A DNA stretch of 64,000 bases. It comes from Utricularia gibba. Taxonomy: Eukaryota; Streptophyta; Magnoliopsida; Lamiales; Lentibulariaceae. The stretch is from assembly GCA_002189035.1 (NCBI GenBank), contig CM007991.1, positions 5,084,001-5,148,000 on the forward strand. The letters are read 5' to 3'. Below, in pieces: positions 1 to 11,829 of this stretch; within the stretch, counting starts at the first letter, position 1; the number at the start of each line of letters is the position of its first letter. Below the pieces are notes generated by a model, which searched no databases, was not told the origin of the DNA, and was given only the letters and a program-made list of their open reading frames with translations. A program made the position numbers and the translations under genes.

Positions 1-3000
1 AGTTTTGCATTTTCGTAGGCACTCATCCTTAGCTCGTCCAGCTCTTGGAGTTGCAAGATCCTTTGCTCTCCAGCAGCCTTGGCATCCAAATTTAATTCTT
101 TGATAGCCCAATATGCCTTGTGCTCTAATTCCACAGGCAAGTGACAAGCTTTCCCATAAACTAAACGATAAGGGGAGGTCCCCAAGGGAGTCTTATACGC
201 TGTGCGATAAGCCCATAAAGCATCAGTTATTTTGGTTGCCCAATCCTTGCGGGTTTTGGCCACCGTGTGCTCCATAATCCTCTTCAATTCCCTGTTAGTT
301 ACCTTCACTTGTCCGCAGGTTTGTGGGTGATATGGAGTTGATGCCCTGTGTCCCACTCCATACTTGTGCAAGAGCTTCCGGAATTCTCTTTCAATGAACT
401 GTTTTTCTCCATCACTTATGATGTATCTTGGGGCACCAAACCTGGGTAGAATGATCTGTTTGAAGAGCTTAATTACAGCTCTTCTATCAGCTGCTGGAAC
501 AGCAATAGCTTCTGCCCATTTTGAGACATAATCTACTGCCACAAGAATTTGAGTGTTGCCATAGGAAAATGGAAAGGGTCCCATAAAATCCAGCCCCCAA
601 ACATTGAAAATTTCCACCTCCAAGATATATGTCATGGGTCCTTCATCTCTCCTGGAAATAGAACCCGCGTGTTGACATGGTTCGCATGCTTGAACAAATG
701 CCCTCACATCATGATTCATGGTGGGCCAATAAAATCCAGATTGAAAAATTTTGAAGAGTGTTTTTGATGCTGCTGCATGCTCTCCATATGGTGATGAATG
801 ACAGTTCCAAATAACGTCCCTTACCTCCTCTGGTGGTAGGCATCTTCTGATAATTCCATCAGCACAACGTTTGAAAAGCATAGGTTCTTCCCACAAATAA
901 TGTTTCGCTTGCGCAAGGAAGCACTTCCGCTGGTTGAAGTTCAGATTCTGGGGCAAGACTCCTCCAACGAGATAATTGACAAAATCAGCATACCATGGCA
1001 GATTGTCATCTTGGACAGCAAGGATACGTTCTGTGAGGAAAGAATCATCGATGTGCAACTCCCCCACACTTGTTTCAAGCTGTAGGCATGACAAATGATC
1101 AGCCACTCCATTTTCCTTGCCCTTTTTGTCACGAATTTCCAGATCAAATTCTTGGAGAAGTAGTATACATCTTATCAACTTAGGTTTCGATTCCTGCTTG
1201 CTCAAAAGATATTTCAAAGCAGCGTGATCTGTATGAATGATTACCTTTGCACCCAGCAAGTAGGACCTGAATTTTTCAATGGCAAAAATAATTGCCAGCA
1301 ACTCCTTTTCTGTGGTTGTGTAGTTTCTTTGGGCTGCATTGAGAGTTTTTCTAGCATAATAAATCACATGAATTACCTTGTCTTTTTTTTTGTCCAAGAA
1401 CAGCCCCAACAGCACAATCACTTGCATCACACATCAGTTCAAATGGCAAGGTCCAATCTGGTGGTTGATGAATGAGTGCAATGATAAGAGCTTGCTTCAG
1501 TGTGTTGAAGGCATGCACACATTCTGCATCAAAACAAAAATCCGCGTCTTGCGCAAGCAATGCTGTTAGTGGGCAAGAAATGTGAAAAAAATTAGTAATA
1601 AATCTCCTATAAAATCCTACATGCCCCAGGAAGCTTCTGATCCCTTTTACCGTAGTTGGTGCTGGTAATTTTTCAATCACCTCAATTTTTGCTAGATCCA
1701 CTTGAATGCCTTTGGAAGAAATGTGATGTCCAAGCACAATGCCTTCTTCAACCATAAAATGACACTTCTCCCAATTGAGTACCAAGTTGCACTCAATACA
1801 CCTCTCCAAAATTATGCCTAAGTTCTGCAAACATGAATCAAAATTAGCCCCATAAACAGATATATCATCCATAAATACCTCCATGATCTTCTCCACATGT
1901 TCTGAAAAAATTGCTGTCATGCAACGTTGAAAAGTTCCAGGAGCATTGCACAAACCAAATGGCATTCTCTTGTATGCAAATGTGCCAAAAGGACAAGTAA
2001 ATGTGGTCTTGTGTTGATCTTCCGGATGGATTGGAATCTGAAAATATACGGAATAACCATCAAGGTAACAATAGAAAGCTTGATTACTTAACCTTTCCAG
2101 AATTTGATCAATAAAGGACAATGGGTAAAGATCCTTTATGGTGGCATCATTGAGTTTCCGAAAGTCAATGCACATTCTCCAGCCAGTGACCTTGCGCAAG
2201 GGGATGAGGTCTCTCTTCTCGTTTTATGTCACTGTCATGCCTCCTTTCTTTGGTACACAGTGCACTGGGCTAACCCATTGGCTGTCTAAAATAGAGTAGA
2301 TGATATCAGCATCTAGCAATTTCAAAATTTCGTTTTTAATCACCTCCTTCAGCATAGGATTCGCCCGCTTTTGTGGCTGCACAATTGGTCTTGCCTCAGC
2401 TTCTAAATAAATCCGATGGGTGCAGAATTGAGGGTCAAGCCCTTTCAAATCATCCAAGGTGTACCCAATGGCTTGTCTATGCTTGCGCAAGACATCCAGC
2501 AGCATTTGGGTGTGGTATTCATTCAATCTTGCATTAACAATCACGGGGTAAGTGTGATCATCCTCAAGAAATTCGTACCTCAATGATGGTGGCAGCTTCT
2601 TCAACTCAATTTTTCCTTCAGCATCAAGTTTCTTCTTTGTTAGCCGAGCCATCATTGGTGTGTCATCTGGAGTGTCTTCTTTTTCATCCTGCAGAAGATT
2701 TATTTCCTGAATTTCGCACAGAAAAACTGCTTGCGCATGCTCCTGCGTAACAGCATCTTCCGCTTCCCCTTGCGCAAGCTCGTCGTAGTCAAATCGCCTC
2801 ATTGCTTGATCAACATTGAACTCCAGTTCTTCTTCTCTGAATCTAAGTGTCAATTTCCTTGCTCTAACATCAATTAAGACTCCTGTGGTTGCCATAAAGG
2901 GTCTCCCAAAAAGGATTGGTACCTCTACATCAAGTGCCATATCCAAAACAACAAAATCACAAGGAACAAAATATTTTCCAATTTTTACTGGCACGTTTTC

Positions 3001-3402
3001 TACCACTCCTTCGGGATTCTTCATGGATTTATCAGCAAATACCAACTGAATTTTCGTGGTTCTCAGCTCTTCAAGATTCAGTGCTTTGAATAAAGTATAA
3101 GGCATCAAGCTGATACTTGACCCAAGATCATATAAGCACTTCTCAAAATTGCTTCTTCCAATGATACATGGGACTGAAAAAATTCCAGGATCTGCATGCT
3201 TTTGAATCAGCCCCTGTGTAAGAACCGTGCTGCATTGCTTGGATAATTCAATAACAGCATCATTCTCAATCTTCCTTCGATTGGCCAGAATATCCTTCAA
3301 GAATTTCACATAAGTGGGCATTTGCAACATCACATCAGTGAATGGGATGTTCACATGGAGAGTTTTTAGCATCTCCAGAAACTTGGAATATTGCTGATCC
3401 AC
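1..3402 (-). pseudogene. Element A pol: protease, reverse transcriptase, RNase H, integrase
   Basis: From right to left: an aspartic protease at about 3150-2800 (DLGSS, then an ILFGRPF block), the reverse transcriptase at about 2350-1600 with an FMDD active-site box, RNase H at about 1480-1100, and integrase from about 850 to the edge with an HHCC zinc-binding region and the [13 protein letters not shown] block of the catalytic core. The reading is one frame except for a TAA at 2224-2226 in the PKKGG region and a one-base change in the nine-A run at about 1380-1388. Below 1388 I found no stop in the parts I translated. The product would copy and integrate the element; as written it is broken. 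Two lesions in over 3 kb suggest a fairly recent insertion. Confidence 0.9.
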
Positions 3403-4842
3403 TGATGATTTGGCCTGTCTCTGGGATAAGAAATTGGAGGATTATAAGAAGGTGGAGACACGTACACTGGGACATCCAGCAATTCGTCTGCTTGCGCAGG
3501 GGCTGCTGCTGTTGCACTCTGCATCCCACTTGTTGCCATAGCTTTGCATTCAGCAGGATTTTTCTCTGGTTGACTTGGGAGCCTCGAAGCCTTGTGGGTT
3601 TGAGCAGCATTATTCATCCAACTGTCCAGGATGTGGGTCGTTATCCCCAGTTGCTCCAAACGCTCATTCATTGCATTCACCTTTGTCTTTTGGTCTGAAA
3701 TTTCTCCTCTCATTTCTTTGAGTTGCTCCATTACTTCCTTATTCATTCCTTCTTGCTTTTCAATGAATTGCCCTAGCATATCTCGTAAGAATGGTCATTG
3801 GGGCTGCTGCTGGTTCTGATTTTGGGTTTGCCAAGTGTTGCTTCGGTTTCCCCAATTGTTCCCTTGCGCAGGCACAGAGGCTCCGTGCGCAAGTTTTCCC
3901 TGAAAGTTCACAAAATTAACATTCGTACCTTCCTCTTCTGCCTCACTCTCTGTCTTCTCTGAGGCTGCTTGGACTTGAGCAATGACTGGCTGGAGTTTGC
4001 TGATTTTATCGTCTAGTTTTTGCAATGTTTCGGTAATCTTTGAGACGGTAGTGTCACGTGGGTTGTCTCGAACTCCAGTTCTCGAATTCCTTGCTGGTTG
4101 AGACCATCGTGCCTATCGTTTTGCAAACTCATCAATTAGTACCCAAGCCCTTCTGGGACTTACCTGGTCTAGGGGTCCAACACCCGCATTCAGCAGTCCC
4201 TTTGCTTGCGCAGTCAGTCCATCATGAAAGCACATGATCATAGCAGCGGGGCTGAGTCCATGCTTATCCGTGACTCGTGTAATTTCCTTAAATCTCTCCC
4301 AAGCTGCTGTTATTTCTTCTCTTTCATCCTGTGCAAAATTGGTGATCTCAAACCTGGTGTTAGAATACTTTGTGGGTTCAAAATCTTTGTCCAAAAATGC
4401 ATCCTCCAATTCTTCCCAAGTGTAAATAGAGTTGGGTGTCAAAGAGTCTAACCATCTCCTTGCTGATCCCCATAATGAAAATGGATATAAACGTAACCTG
4501 ATCGCGTCATCGGAGACTCCTCGTTCCACCACCATGTCAAATTGCAATGTGTTCTTCGGGATCCTCACCCGGTTCTCCACGAAATGGGCTTTGTTGCACC
4601 ATGGTGATCAATGAAGGCTGGAGTTGGAACCTTTGCACGTTGATGGCTGGTGCTGAGATTGGACCAGGCTTCCTTGTGTGTCGAAAGTTATCACCTAAAG
4701 GGATTTCATCCCAGGGATCAACAGCAAATCTGTTAGCATTCTGCTCCCTGCGCACATACCTGTCCCTTCCTGCGCGATGGTTCCTCGCTTGCGCAGGTGG
4801 TTCCCTGCGTACTAGTTCTGGTCCTTCATCTTTGAAACTCAC
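3366..4842 (-). pseudogene. Element A gag
   Basis: The first block (4842-4537) is rich in Arg, Pro and Gln. A second block (4580-4113) carries the retrotransposon gag core with LYPFSLWGSARRWLDSL followed by ERFKE, the usual plant gypsy gag signature. The third block (4025-3366) contains Gln- and Glu-rich, coiled-coil-like sequence. The blocks are joined by a frame change near 4545, a TAG at 4113-4115 and a TGA at 3795-3797, and a further frame change near 3400 separates gag from the protease. Gag would form the virus-like particle. No CCHC zinc knuckle was seen. Confidence 0.85.
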
Positions 4843-4921
4843 CCTTGCGTGTGTGCAAACCTTGAAGACTGACCTACTTGCGCAAGCTTTGGGGGTGTTA
4901 TGCTAAAGTAGTGCTACTCGG

Positions 4922-5845
4922 TGACCGTTATAGCACCGTCCCTTGTTTTGTGAGATTATGGAATAAACCACGCCACCAGAGCCATTTCACCTCTTGTGAT
5001 AACCCATGTTTTCCCCACAGCCAAATCTAACCCCTACACCTCACACCTTGCAGACAGATTAGACAGAATGTGCCTTACCAACGATGTCCGATTGAGCCCT
5101 TCTCCATAGGTGCTTGAGGCCAATCTTTGATTCTCCCACACTCCCTTAGGGTTATATGGTACTAAAGATCAGGTTGGTAAAGAAAACATTGCAAAAAACA
5201 GAATCAGACCTCAAATTAAATGTTGAAAAACATAGTAAGACAGTCACGCGTGTTGGACTTGCGCAAGCAAGACTTCACAGCAGATCCTCAGCCGCAAGCG
5301 CTCACACGCGCATGCTTGACTCTAAACAACAAAAGTTGATGAAAAACGAAGGGAAAGGAATCAAAAGCATGCTATACTCGACTCTAAACCCTAGATTGAC
5401 TCTCTGGTCGTCCACCACTTCGACTCCCTTAGGTCTTCGCATTTGGATCTTTATATAATGGTGGGGATTTGCCGGGCTTTCTTGATGGGCTCGCATCAAA
5501 TCTTCTATCCGAATCTTTGAAGATTTGATACAAATCTTCTAGGATGAGATCCGAGTTTTCCAAGATAAGATGCGAATCTTATCTTATCCGAGAATCTTCG
5601 ACCGAGTCTTCATCTCCGAATAGACCAAATCTTAGCCTCCATCAAAGTAGCTCGAAAATCCTCCAAATTATTCCAAATTCGTCCTGAAAAATCACAAAAC
5701 ATACTTTCCCTCCAAAAAGATCAAAGTGGTATGAAAGATATAAAATTTCTCTAAAAACATAAAGAAAGTGGAATAAAAAGAATGCAAAACTCATTTAAAA
5801 GAATCCTAAAAACCACAAATATAAGTGACATAAAATCACTTATCA
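4922..5845 (-). repeat. Probable 5' LTR of element A
   Basis: This block lies upstream of gag on the minus strand. It starts TGACC and ends TTATCA on the plus strand, so it has TG...CA ends, and it aligns by eye with 14222-15265 over its whole length: both carry a TATAGCA block near the left end, an ATC-rich middle, and AAAATCACTTATCA at the right end. No clear primer-binding site follows on the gag side, so the inner boundary is uncertain. Confidence 0.5.
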
Positions 5846-6060
5846 ATGATAAAAAACGAAAAAAACTATTAGAAATGTCATGCAATATTTTTTCCATATT
5901 TGTTAGTATCTTTTGCTCAAAGAATTTTAAATGGAGCAGGAACATCCCACCTCTACCAGGTTCATTGTGTTAGGTTGCATGTAAAGAACTCCACATTAAT
6001 AAAGATGTAGATTCCAGTACTTAGTTATGTCTATATAAGTTATGCCCATAAACTTGATTT
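5846..6060. other. Unassigned spacer between two LTR remnants
   Basis: AT-rich sequence with no feature I can support. It joins the end of the element A LTR to the truncated family C LTR. Confidence 0.4.
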
Positions 6061-6727
6061 CCAGCAGATCTACGACCGAGAGCAACCGCTAGACACTTCA
6101 TTTTCTATTTTCTGCACTTCTATTTCGTTAACAACTAGCTGCTGTTTCCTTCAACGTTTACATGCTTTCTGTTATGTTCTTGCACCTTGTCGCGAACGAT
6201 AGAGCCTTTGTAGACCTTATTTATGCATTAAATCATGTTCTTGACTAAGCCTTTCATGTTTGCCTTTAAGTTTAACGCGCTTTTACTGTTCCTGCGAACC
6301 ATGCTCTGTTTCTGCAAACTATTACTCTGTTTTCAAGCGTTCCAAGCTGCGTTTAAGTCTAAGGGCTCTCTTGAGTGACACAAGAGCTAGACCCTGGTGT
6401 AAAACCCAACCAAATTACTTTTATTTTATGTTTTATGCACCTTCACGTTAATTTCAGTCCCTCTTCATCCCTGCAACTCTTTTATTCCAGTAACTGTTAT
6501 TTTACGTCTTACCCGCATTAGACTTAAATCCCAGAAAACCCCCTGTTTCCAGTAAATGTGTTAAGCTTCAGAAAATTCTAACCATTCCCTGTGGATTCTA
6601 CCCTTGCTTGCCACACTACATTAATTCTTGTGATTTGTATAGTATAATAGCTCGGTTTATAAATTTCTTTTGATGCGTTGAATGTGCTAAACCGCGACAT
6701 TTAGCAACCCATTCCCAACGTTCATCA
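6061..6727 (+). repeat. LTR fragment, family C (right part)
   Basis: The sequence from the AGATCTACGACC region to ACGTTCATCA is clearly related to 35560-36245, the right part of the solo LTR at 35079-36245. Shared landmarks include GTTCTTG..., GTTTAACGCGCTTTTACTG-like, and the end TTGATGCGTTGAATGTGCTA. The left part of the LTR is missing and no PBS follows, so this is a truncated copy or a terminal LTR remnant. Confidence 0.75.
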
Positions 6728-8499
6728 GTGACCTTCATTACTTCATCTTCATTGCCTTTGTCTTTGGTATCCATGATTTCATCAAAATGCCTATACTATC
6801 CCAATCAAAATATTTGAGTCAATGGATGGTAATCGTACAAATTGATGGAAATTCTAAGCCCCATAGCTGCTCATCTTGAGAGGTCAACATGGTAAGTGGT
6901 GAGAAAACAAGATTAGTGACTCAACAAGCCTCAATTGATTCATGGAGAAGGCATAAGCCTACACACCCTCCCTCATCAAAAGCACATAAAAATAAGGATT
7001 ACAACCTAAGAATTCTTAGTATATGATTGACTATGAGGTTGGAACAAAAATCCAAACAACCTAAAATTCAAGTTCATGATAATGTGGCAACCATAATCTA
7101 GCAAGATTCACATTCCTCCTTGAAGCATGAGGGTAACGAAAAATGAACTAAATATCAATACATCGATTCTCATTACTAGGTACATGACAAGTGCTTACAC
7201 TAAGGGATAAGAAGACAATCTCATTACATTCCTGCTTGAGCGATTCATAGACTATGAGTTGACACTTGAATCTTACTCATTAGAATCATGTTACTATAAT
7301 ACATTCTAGCCCAAAGAACCTAAATTGGATTATCCATATGTAGGGTAAGAGCAAGAGTCTCATTGAAGAAGTTGTCTTCAATTCTAAAGATGTCGCCATT
7401 AATATCAAGGGGAAAGTAAAGAGAAGAGGTTGTTAGGTTACTATAGGCAGTAAAGTGGAGGTGGCTCATGCACAAGTCAGCCATCCTTACATTAATAATA
7501 CCCCTCTTTACCACACATTTATAGATATAGAAGTTTCTTTTGAACCAAATGATGTTGATTTACTTCAATCTAATTATGATCCCTTGAGCATCATGGATTA
7601 CATGAAGATAACCAAGTGAACTACATAGTAGATCAAGGGAGTCATTTCAAACCTCATCAAGGATGAGGTCATTTGACAACAAGACATATGAAAGAGGATA
7701 TCCTACCCTTTAAAACTAACTTATGATACTTCGGCTAACATTTCATCTCCTAGTTAGCAAAGTGGAGTTTAATTTCAATCAAGGATCAAGAGATTCATAT
7801 ATTGATAGGCTGTGAATATATAGTATGATCACAAATGACCTACCACTTTACTTTCAAGAGAACAAAGATAAATTCCTTTGTTATTATGCCATCTATTATG
7901 CATATAAAATCGAGTTCTAAATAAGAGTGAGGATAGCAACTCTGACTGTGGACCAAGCTTAGGCAAGAGCTTACTACAACATTTCATGTAGAGTCTACTT
8001 TGAGGCTTTAGTGCATAATGTAAAAATGGTTAAAATGCTACCATGGTGATGGAGCCGAATGCAAGGTAAGTCTTGACACCAATTGATTATAGGGAAGTCA
8101 CCTTCTCTAGGATGGAAAAGAAGGTGGATCAAATTGTCTCTAGAAGTGAAGGCGCATTCATAAGATGTTTGATCAATTACTAAGATGTTTTTGCCTGAAC
8201 ACCTAAAGATCTTCAAGACATTGACCCCAACATGGTGAGTCACGAGATCAACACTAACCCAAATGCTAAATCCAATACGCAAAAATATAGGTATGAAAGA
8301 CTACCTTTTGACTAATTTGAGAAATGAATGTATTACCATGCTTTATTATGTGTGTATGAGATTCCACATAACATTTACTCTTTGATAATATACTACGTCA
8401 TTCATTCTTATCTAGTTTCCCTATCGAGTGCACACTTGAAATGCAACAAATATACATAGTTTGTTTGGAAATCCAAACTCATTACCTCATGGCGTGGTT
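6728..8499. other. Very decayed repeat, probably gypsy
   Basis: No gene is readable. Short plus-strand stretches resemble gypsy gag/protease text broken by many stops. The RT remnant directly downstream (8500-8880) suggests that this is the left part of the same old plus-strand element. Confidence 0.35.
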
Positions 8500-8880
8500 T
8501 TTAGAAGAACACGTTTGAGAAGACGGAAGCCATAAGAAAAACTTTATAAGACTTCCTTATGATTGGATATATTTGGAAGGCATGATGCCCGAGTGAGGTT
8601 GCTAACCTCATTGTCATGCTAAAGTTGGAAGGCATGTGAGGAGTATGCATAATATATGAGGATGATATAATTATAGAATCAAAGAACAATGACATCTAAC
8701 ATTTGAAAGTGCTTTTCCACTTTAAAAGAATACGAGCAAAAGTTCAATCTAGAAAAATGTTTTTTTAGGATAAGAAGTGACAAATTATTGGGATATCATG
8801 TCTTGAAGAAATAAATAGAGCCTAATCTTACAAATATTAAAGTCATTTGGGAGATAAGGTGGCTCCAATGGCCATTTGGC
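8500..8880 (+). pseudogene. Relic of a Ty3-gypsy reverse transcriptase
   Basis: Around 8655-8680 the plus strand reads YEDDIIIESK, matching the YxDD box context of plant gypsy RTs (YVDDMIIKSK type). About 30 codons later, 8735-8860 reads NLEKCFFRIRSDKLLGYHV, the conserved N-P-E-K-C...GKLLGF block, with a stop at a degenerate codon after it. Upstream text is broken by multiple stops. The spacing between the two blocks fits RT. The lineage looks different from element A (Tat-like rather than Athila-like), but that rests on a short stretch. Confidence 0.65.
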
Positions 8881-9832
8881 ATTGAGCCCAAAATGATATC
8901 AGATCAAAATACCCTTCTTTCAAGATTCTTAATCTCCAACAAGATCAGAGGTAAAAAAGAAAAGTGATTAATATAAAGACACAAGAGAAGATGGGCCTTC
9001 CAATAAAGGAGTCTCCAAGGAATGAGACAGTAATAGGGAGGTAGAGAGGAACATATATTGATGACCATAAAATTGATCATCTATATAATGATCAATTCTA
9101 AAAACATTGTTCCACTTTATTGATGACCATAAAATTGATTTATGATCTTAATTTTATGAACCAATTTGGCGAAATGTCATATTCTTTAGATATTCTTAGT
9201 TTTTTTGTTTTCAAAATCAAAGCCTTAGCATTATCTTTTTCTTAAGGACAAAGTACCACCAACAAACACCAATTTGGGCCAATGTTTGTTTTGCAATTCC
9301 TTTTGTTTACAGTAAATGTATCGATGAGTGGCCACTTCTCCAGGTCGAAACTGGGGGGCAATGTAAACAAACAACCTTGTTACCTTAACGCGAACTATTT
9401 CCAAAGAAATGAAAATGGAAATGGCGGCGGGCCTTCTTTTGTGTATCCCATTCAGCCTACTCTTTATTGCAATCATACTTGACATCAGAACAATAACTCC
9501 TAAATTTAATCGTACGATAAGAAATCAGAATCCCTCTATGGTCAAACCTGTGAATCAGACCCCAAAGAAATATTAAAGTTCACAATGTGCCATATTCCGC
9601 CATATTGATGAAAATAGGACTTCTAAAATATCTGATACTGGAGGTGGGTCAAGAACAACATAAACCGACTTCAAAAAAAGAAAAAAATAAATAAAAAGGT
9701 TTTCCTCTCAACAACATGCAATACACAAATCTATCAAAGAACTTCGGAAAGGTCAAGTGGTGGAGCAATAGTGAGGATCCATACCTTTCAAGCTAATCGG
9801 TATTGTTGCCAGATCATCCTCGAATGAAATTG
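8881..9832. other. Spacer downstream of the MORF gene
   Basis: No gene found. A 21-base direct repeat occurs at 9057-9077 and 9119-9139, with a small inverted repeat (AATTGATCAT...ATGATCAATT) between. Sequence from about 9240 to 9832 is less AT-rich and probably includes the 3' UTR of the MORF gene. Open frames at 9231-9485 have no recognisable domain. Confidence 0.4.
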
Positions 9833-11211
9833 CTAGTCCCCAGCCCCATTTGTGGGGGGCACGTTGCTCATGGTCTCTCTTTGCATGGAATCCCTCCTCT
9901 GAACCTGCAATGCTTCATTGCGCCTGTCATATCGGGGGCGAGGCCTAGTCCTTGGGTTTGGTCTTCCAGTAAACCGATACTGTGGCCTGTGGATCACTTT
10001 TCCATCCACAAACAAATCACCTGCGAATTATTCCAATAAATATCCAGGATGAAAAAGGAAGGATGCTCAGACGTAGTTACCAACCTCCATAGTCCTTATT
10101 GGGAACATCCAAATATGAATCAGGCAAAACCCACAAAACCCCCGGTAGACCTGTGATTCAAAAAAAAGCCATAAGTTCACGGCATAAGCCAGATAAGGAG
10201 AATGCGAATAGCTTCATCCTTAGCAGCACTACGAATATCGAAAGAGCTCACTTCACTTCAGCTATCATTCTTATCGGCAAGAGTTTATATGGCACACCAC
10301 CTTTTACTTTGTATGACAGTTCTTCGGAGATCAAGGCTCCAAATCCAGTATACGTGGTAGTACAGACAGAGTAGATTTTCTTCTTAGCCTCTTCTTCGCT
10401 GCGCAACCAAGCAAAACGTATAATGAAAAACAAAAAACTCCCAGAACTAATATAAGCAACTAACACCCATGCAACTTCAGAAAATAATACATAAGAATCT
10501 GTGCTAGGTTCAGAAACACTAGAATTCCATTTCCATACTTCTTACTGTCAACAGCTTCATGAAATGCGCCATTGAAAAAAAAAAAAAGCACAGCTTCATG
10601 AAATGCCTTTTATTTTGCAGCAAAAAATAAAAAAGCAAGGAGTAACAAAACAAATAAAGCACAAGTGTGGAGTGCAGTTAGAACAGAAGGAGAGCAACCC
10701 CATGGGCATTGGACACATAGTGAAAGTTGGATGAAGGAATACGCGCACCTTTTTCTTTTTTCCTCTTCCCAGTATTATAAAGAAATCAAAAAGGTAAGGG
10801 ATCGCTAAAAATTACCAGCCATTACCTTCCTACTACGGAAGCTAGGGTTTTAACGTACGTGTCAACCATCTCTTCTTCAGAAGGCTTAGGATCAGAACTA
10901 AATTCCATCACAATAAGCCAGTGTTCGTAGTCGCATCCATCCAAGAGAATCGTCTCCTTCGGTGGGCGATTGCTCCAATTAGGGGACGGGTCGTTCAACG
11001 GGGAATAGCCACCCGATGTTCTGAAGCGGCATTGAGACCTTGCGGTTTCCAATGGTTGCTGGCACTGGGGACGAGAAAAGGAAGCGCGAGTCGGGAGCGG
11101 CGGCAAAAGACCGATCCCAAAGTTCGACGGGCGGCAAACAGAGACCGCGCCATGGTTGACTCCGCAGTTCGGCATCGGCACAAATAAAGGCGAGATAAAA
11201 GGAGACGTCAT
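9833..11211 (-). CDS. MORF: MORF/RIP (DAG-like) organellar RNA-editing factor, four exons
   Basis: Exons on the minus strand are 11211-10826, 10398-10301, 10150-10085 and 10020-9833 (386+98+66+188 = 738 bases, 245 residues). All introns (427, 150 and 64 bases) have GT/AG ends and every junction keeps frame. The protein has SPNWSNRPPKETILLDGCDY, then HWLIVMEF, SEEEAKKKIYSV, TTTYTGFGALISEELSYKVK and LPGVLWVLPDSYLDVPNKDY, the hallmark blocks of MORF proteins, followed by a basic Arg/Pro/Gln tail. MORF proteins bind PPR proteins and support C-to-U editing in mitochondria or plastids. From memory this copy is closest to the mitochondrial MORF1/MORF3 group; the exact member is uncertain. The N-terminus is ambiguous: a better-looking Arg-rich presequence lies in another frame (see findings). 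The gene stands alone between transposon remnants. Confidence 0.9.
10551..10606. repeat. 17-bp duplication flanking a poly(A) stub in MORF intron 1
   Basis: ACAGCTTCATGAAATGC occurs at 10551-10567 and again at 10590-10606. The 22 bases between them are GCCATTG, a run of 13 A and GC. This is the layout left by a severely 5'-truncated poly(A) retroposon (LINE or SINE type) with its target-site duplication. It could also be a simple duplication with slippage. Confidence 0.55.
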
Positions 11212-11829
11212 AAAACTGGGGAAAATTACAATTTTACCATTTCACTCATCCCTCTATAGCCATTGTTTGAAAACACATATCATGAATTTTTGTGGGGCGA
11301 ACCTTTGATTTTACCTGCTAGTATGAGTGAAATTTGCAAAGTGATGGGCCCTCCACATTTGTGCAGTCCATATATTAACAACAAAAAGAAGCAAAACATA
11401 CAACTTTAATAGTTGCGGTGCATGCAAACTTTCAGGATTGACGTGTAGTTTCGTTTTGTAAATAGAGGGAAATTCATCCTTCACAGCACACTTAATTTCC
11501 ATTCAAGCAACGAGCTTTTATGTATAATAAAAACTTGAGTGATACTCCTTAATAGAATAGAAAAAGAGAAATGATAGTATTTTTTTTACATTTGTGTCTC
11601 TTGTTTGATATAATTTTTTGAGAACAAAGGCAAAACAAGAGTGATAAATCTGATAATTTACTAAGATAAATTTCTTTATATTCATTGTGTTAAATAATAA
11701 AATTTTCTTATAATTGAATATTACTGCAGCCCTTGTTTTGGAGTGAGCTACGTAAAATTTTTATATCTTTTTTTTAATTTTTTTCGTAAATTTTTTAGAG
11801 AAAATAAACTAGAATCTAAGACTGATGAA
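11212..11829. other. Upstream region of the MORF gene
   Basis: AT-rich, no coding sequence recognised. The first about 100 bases should hold the MORF core promoter and 5' UTR on the minus strand, but I see no convincing TATA box. Beyond about 11500 the sequence is featureless AT-rich DNA. Confidence 0.4.

Larger units (their letters stand above)
1..5845 (-). mobile_element. Athila/Tat-like Ty3-gypsy element A, truncated by the window edge
   Basis: Minus-strand order is LTR-like block, gag, aspartic protease, reverse transcriptase, RNase H, integrase, which is the Ty3-gypsy order. The protease core reads as a DLGSS variant rather than DSGA/DTGA, a form I know from Athila-type elements. No chromodomain is visible before the window edge. 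Visible lesions are in-frame stops at 4113-4115, 3795-3797 and 2224-2226 and frame changes near 4545, 3400 and in an A-run at about 1380-1388. Compared with the other elements here this one is little decayed. The integrase runs off the left edge, so the distal LTR is not in the window. Confidence 0.88.

Noticed and set aside
5945-5955. TCCCACCTCTA as a further hAT terminus
   Set aside because: Only the 10-base match; no GGTTCGG-type subterminal sequence and no duplication matching another end.
9231-9485. Small coding gene downstream of MORF
   Set aside because: Overlapping open frames on both strands, no domain, no splice support; probably 3' UTR or spacer.
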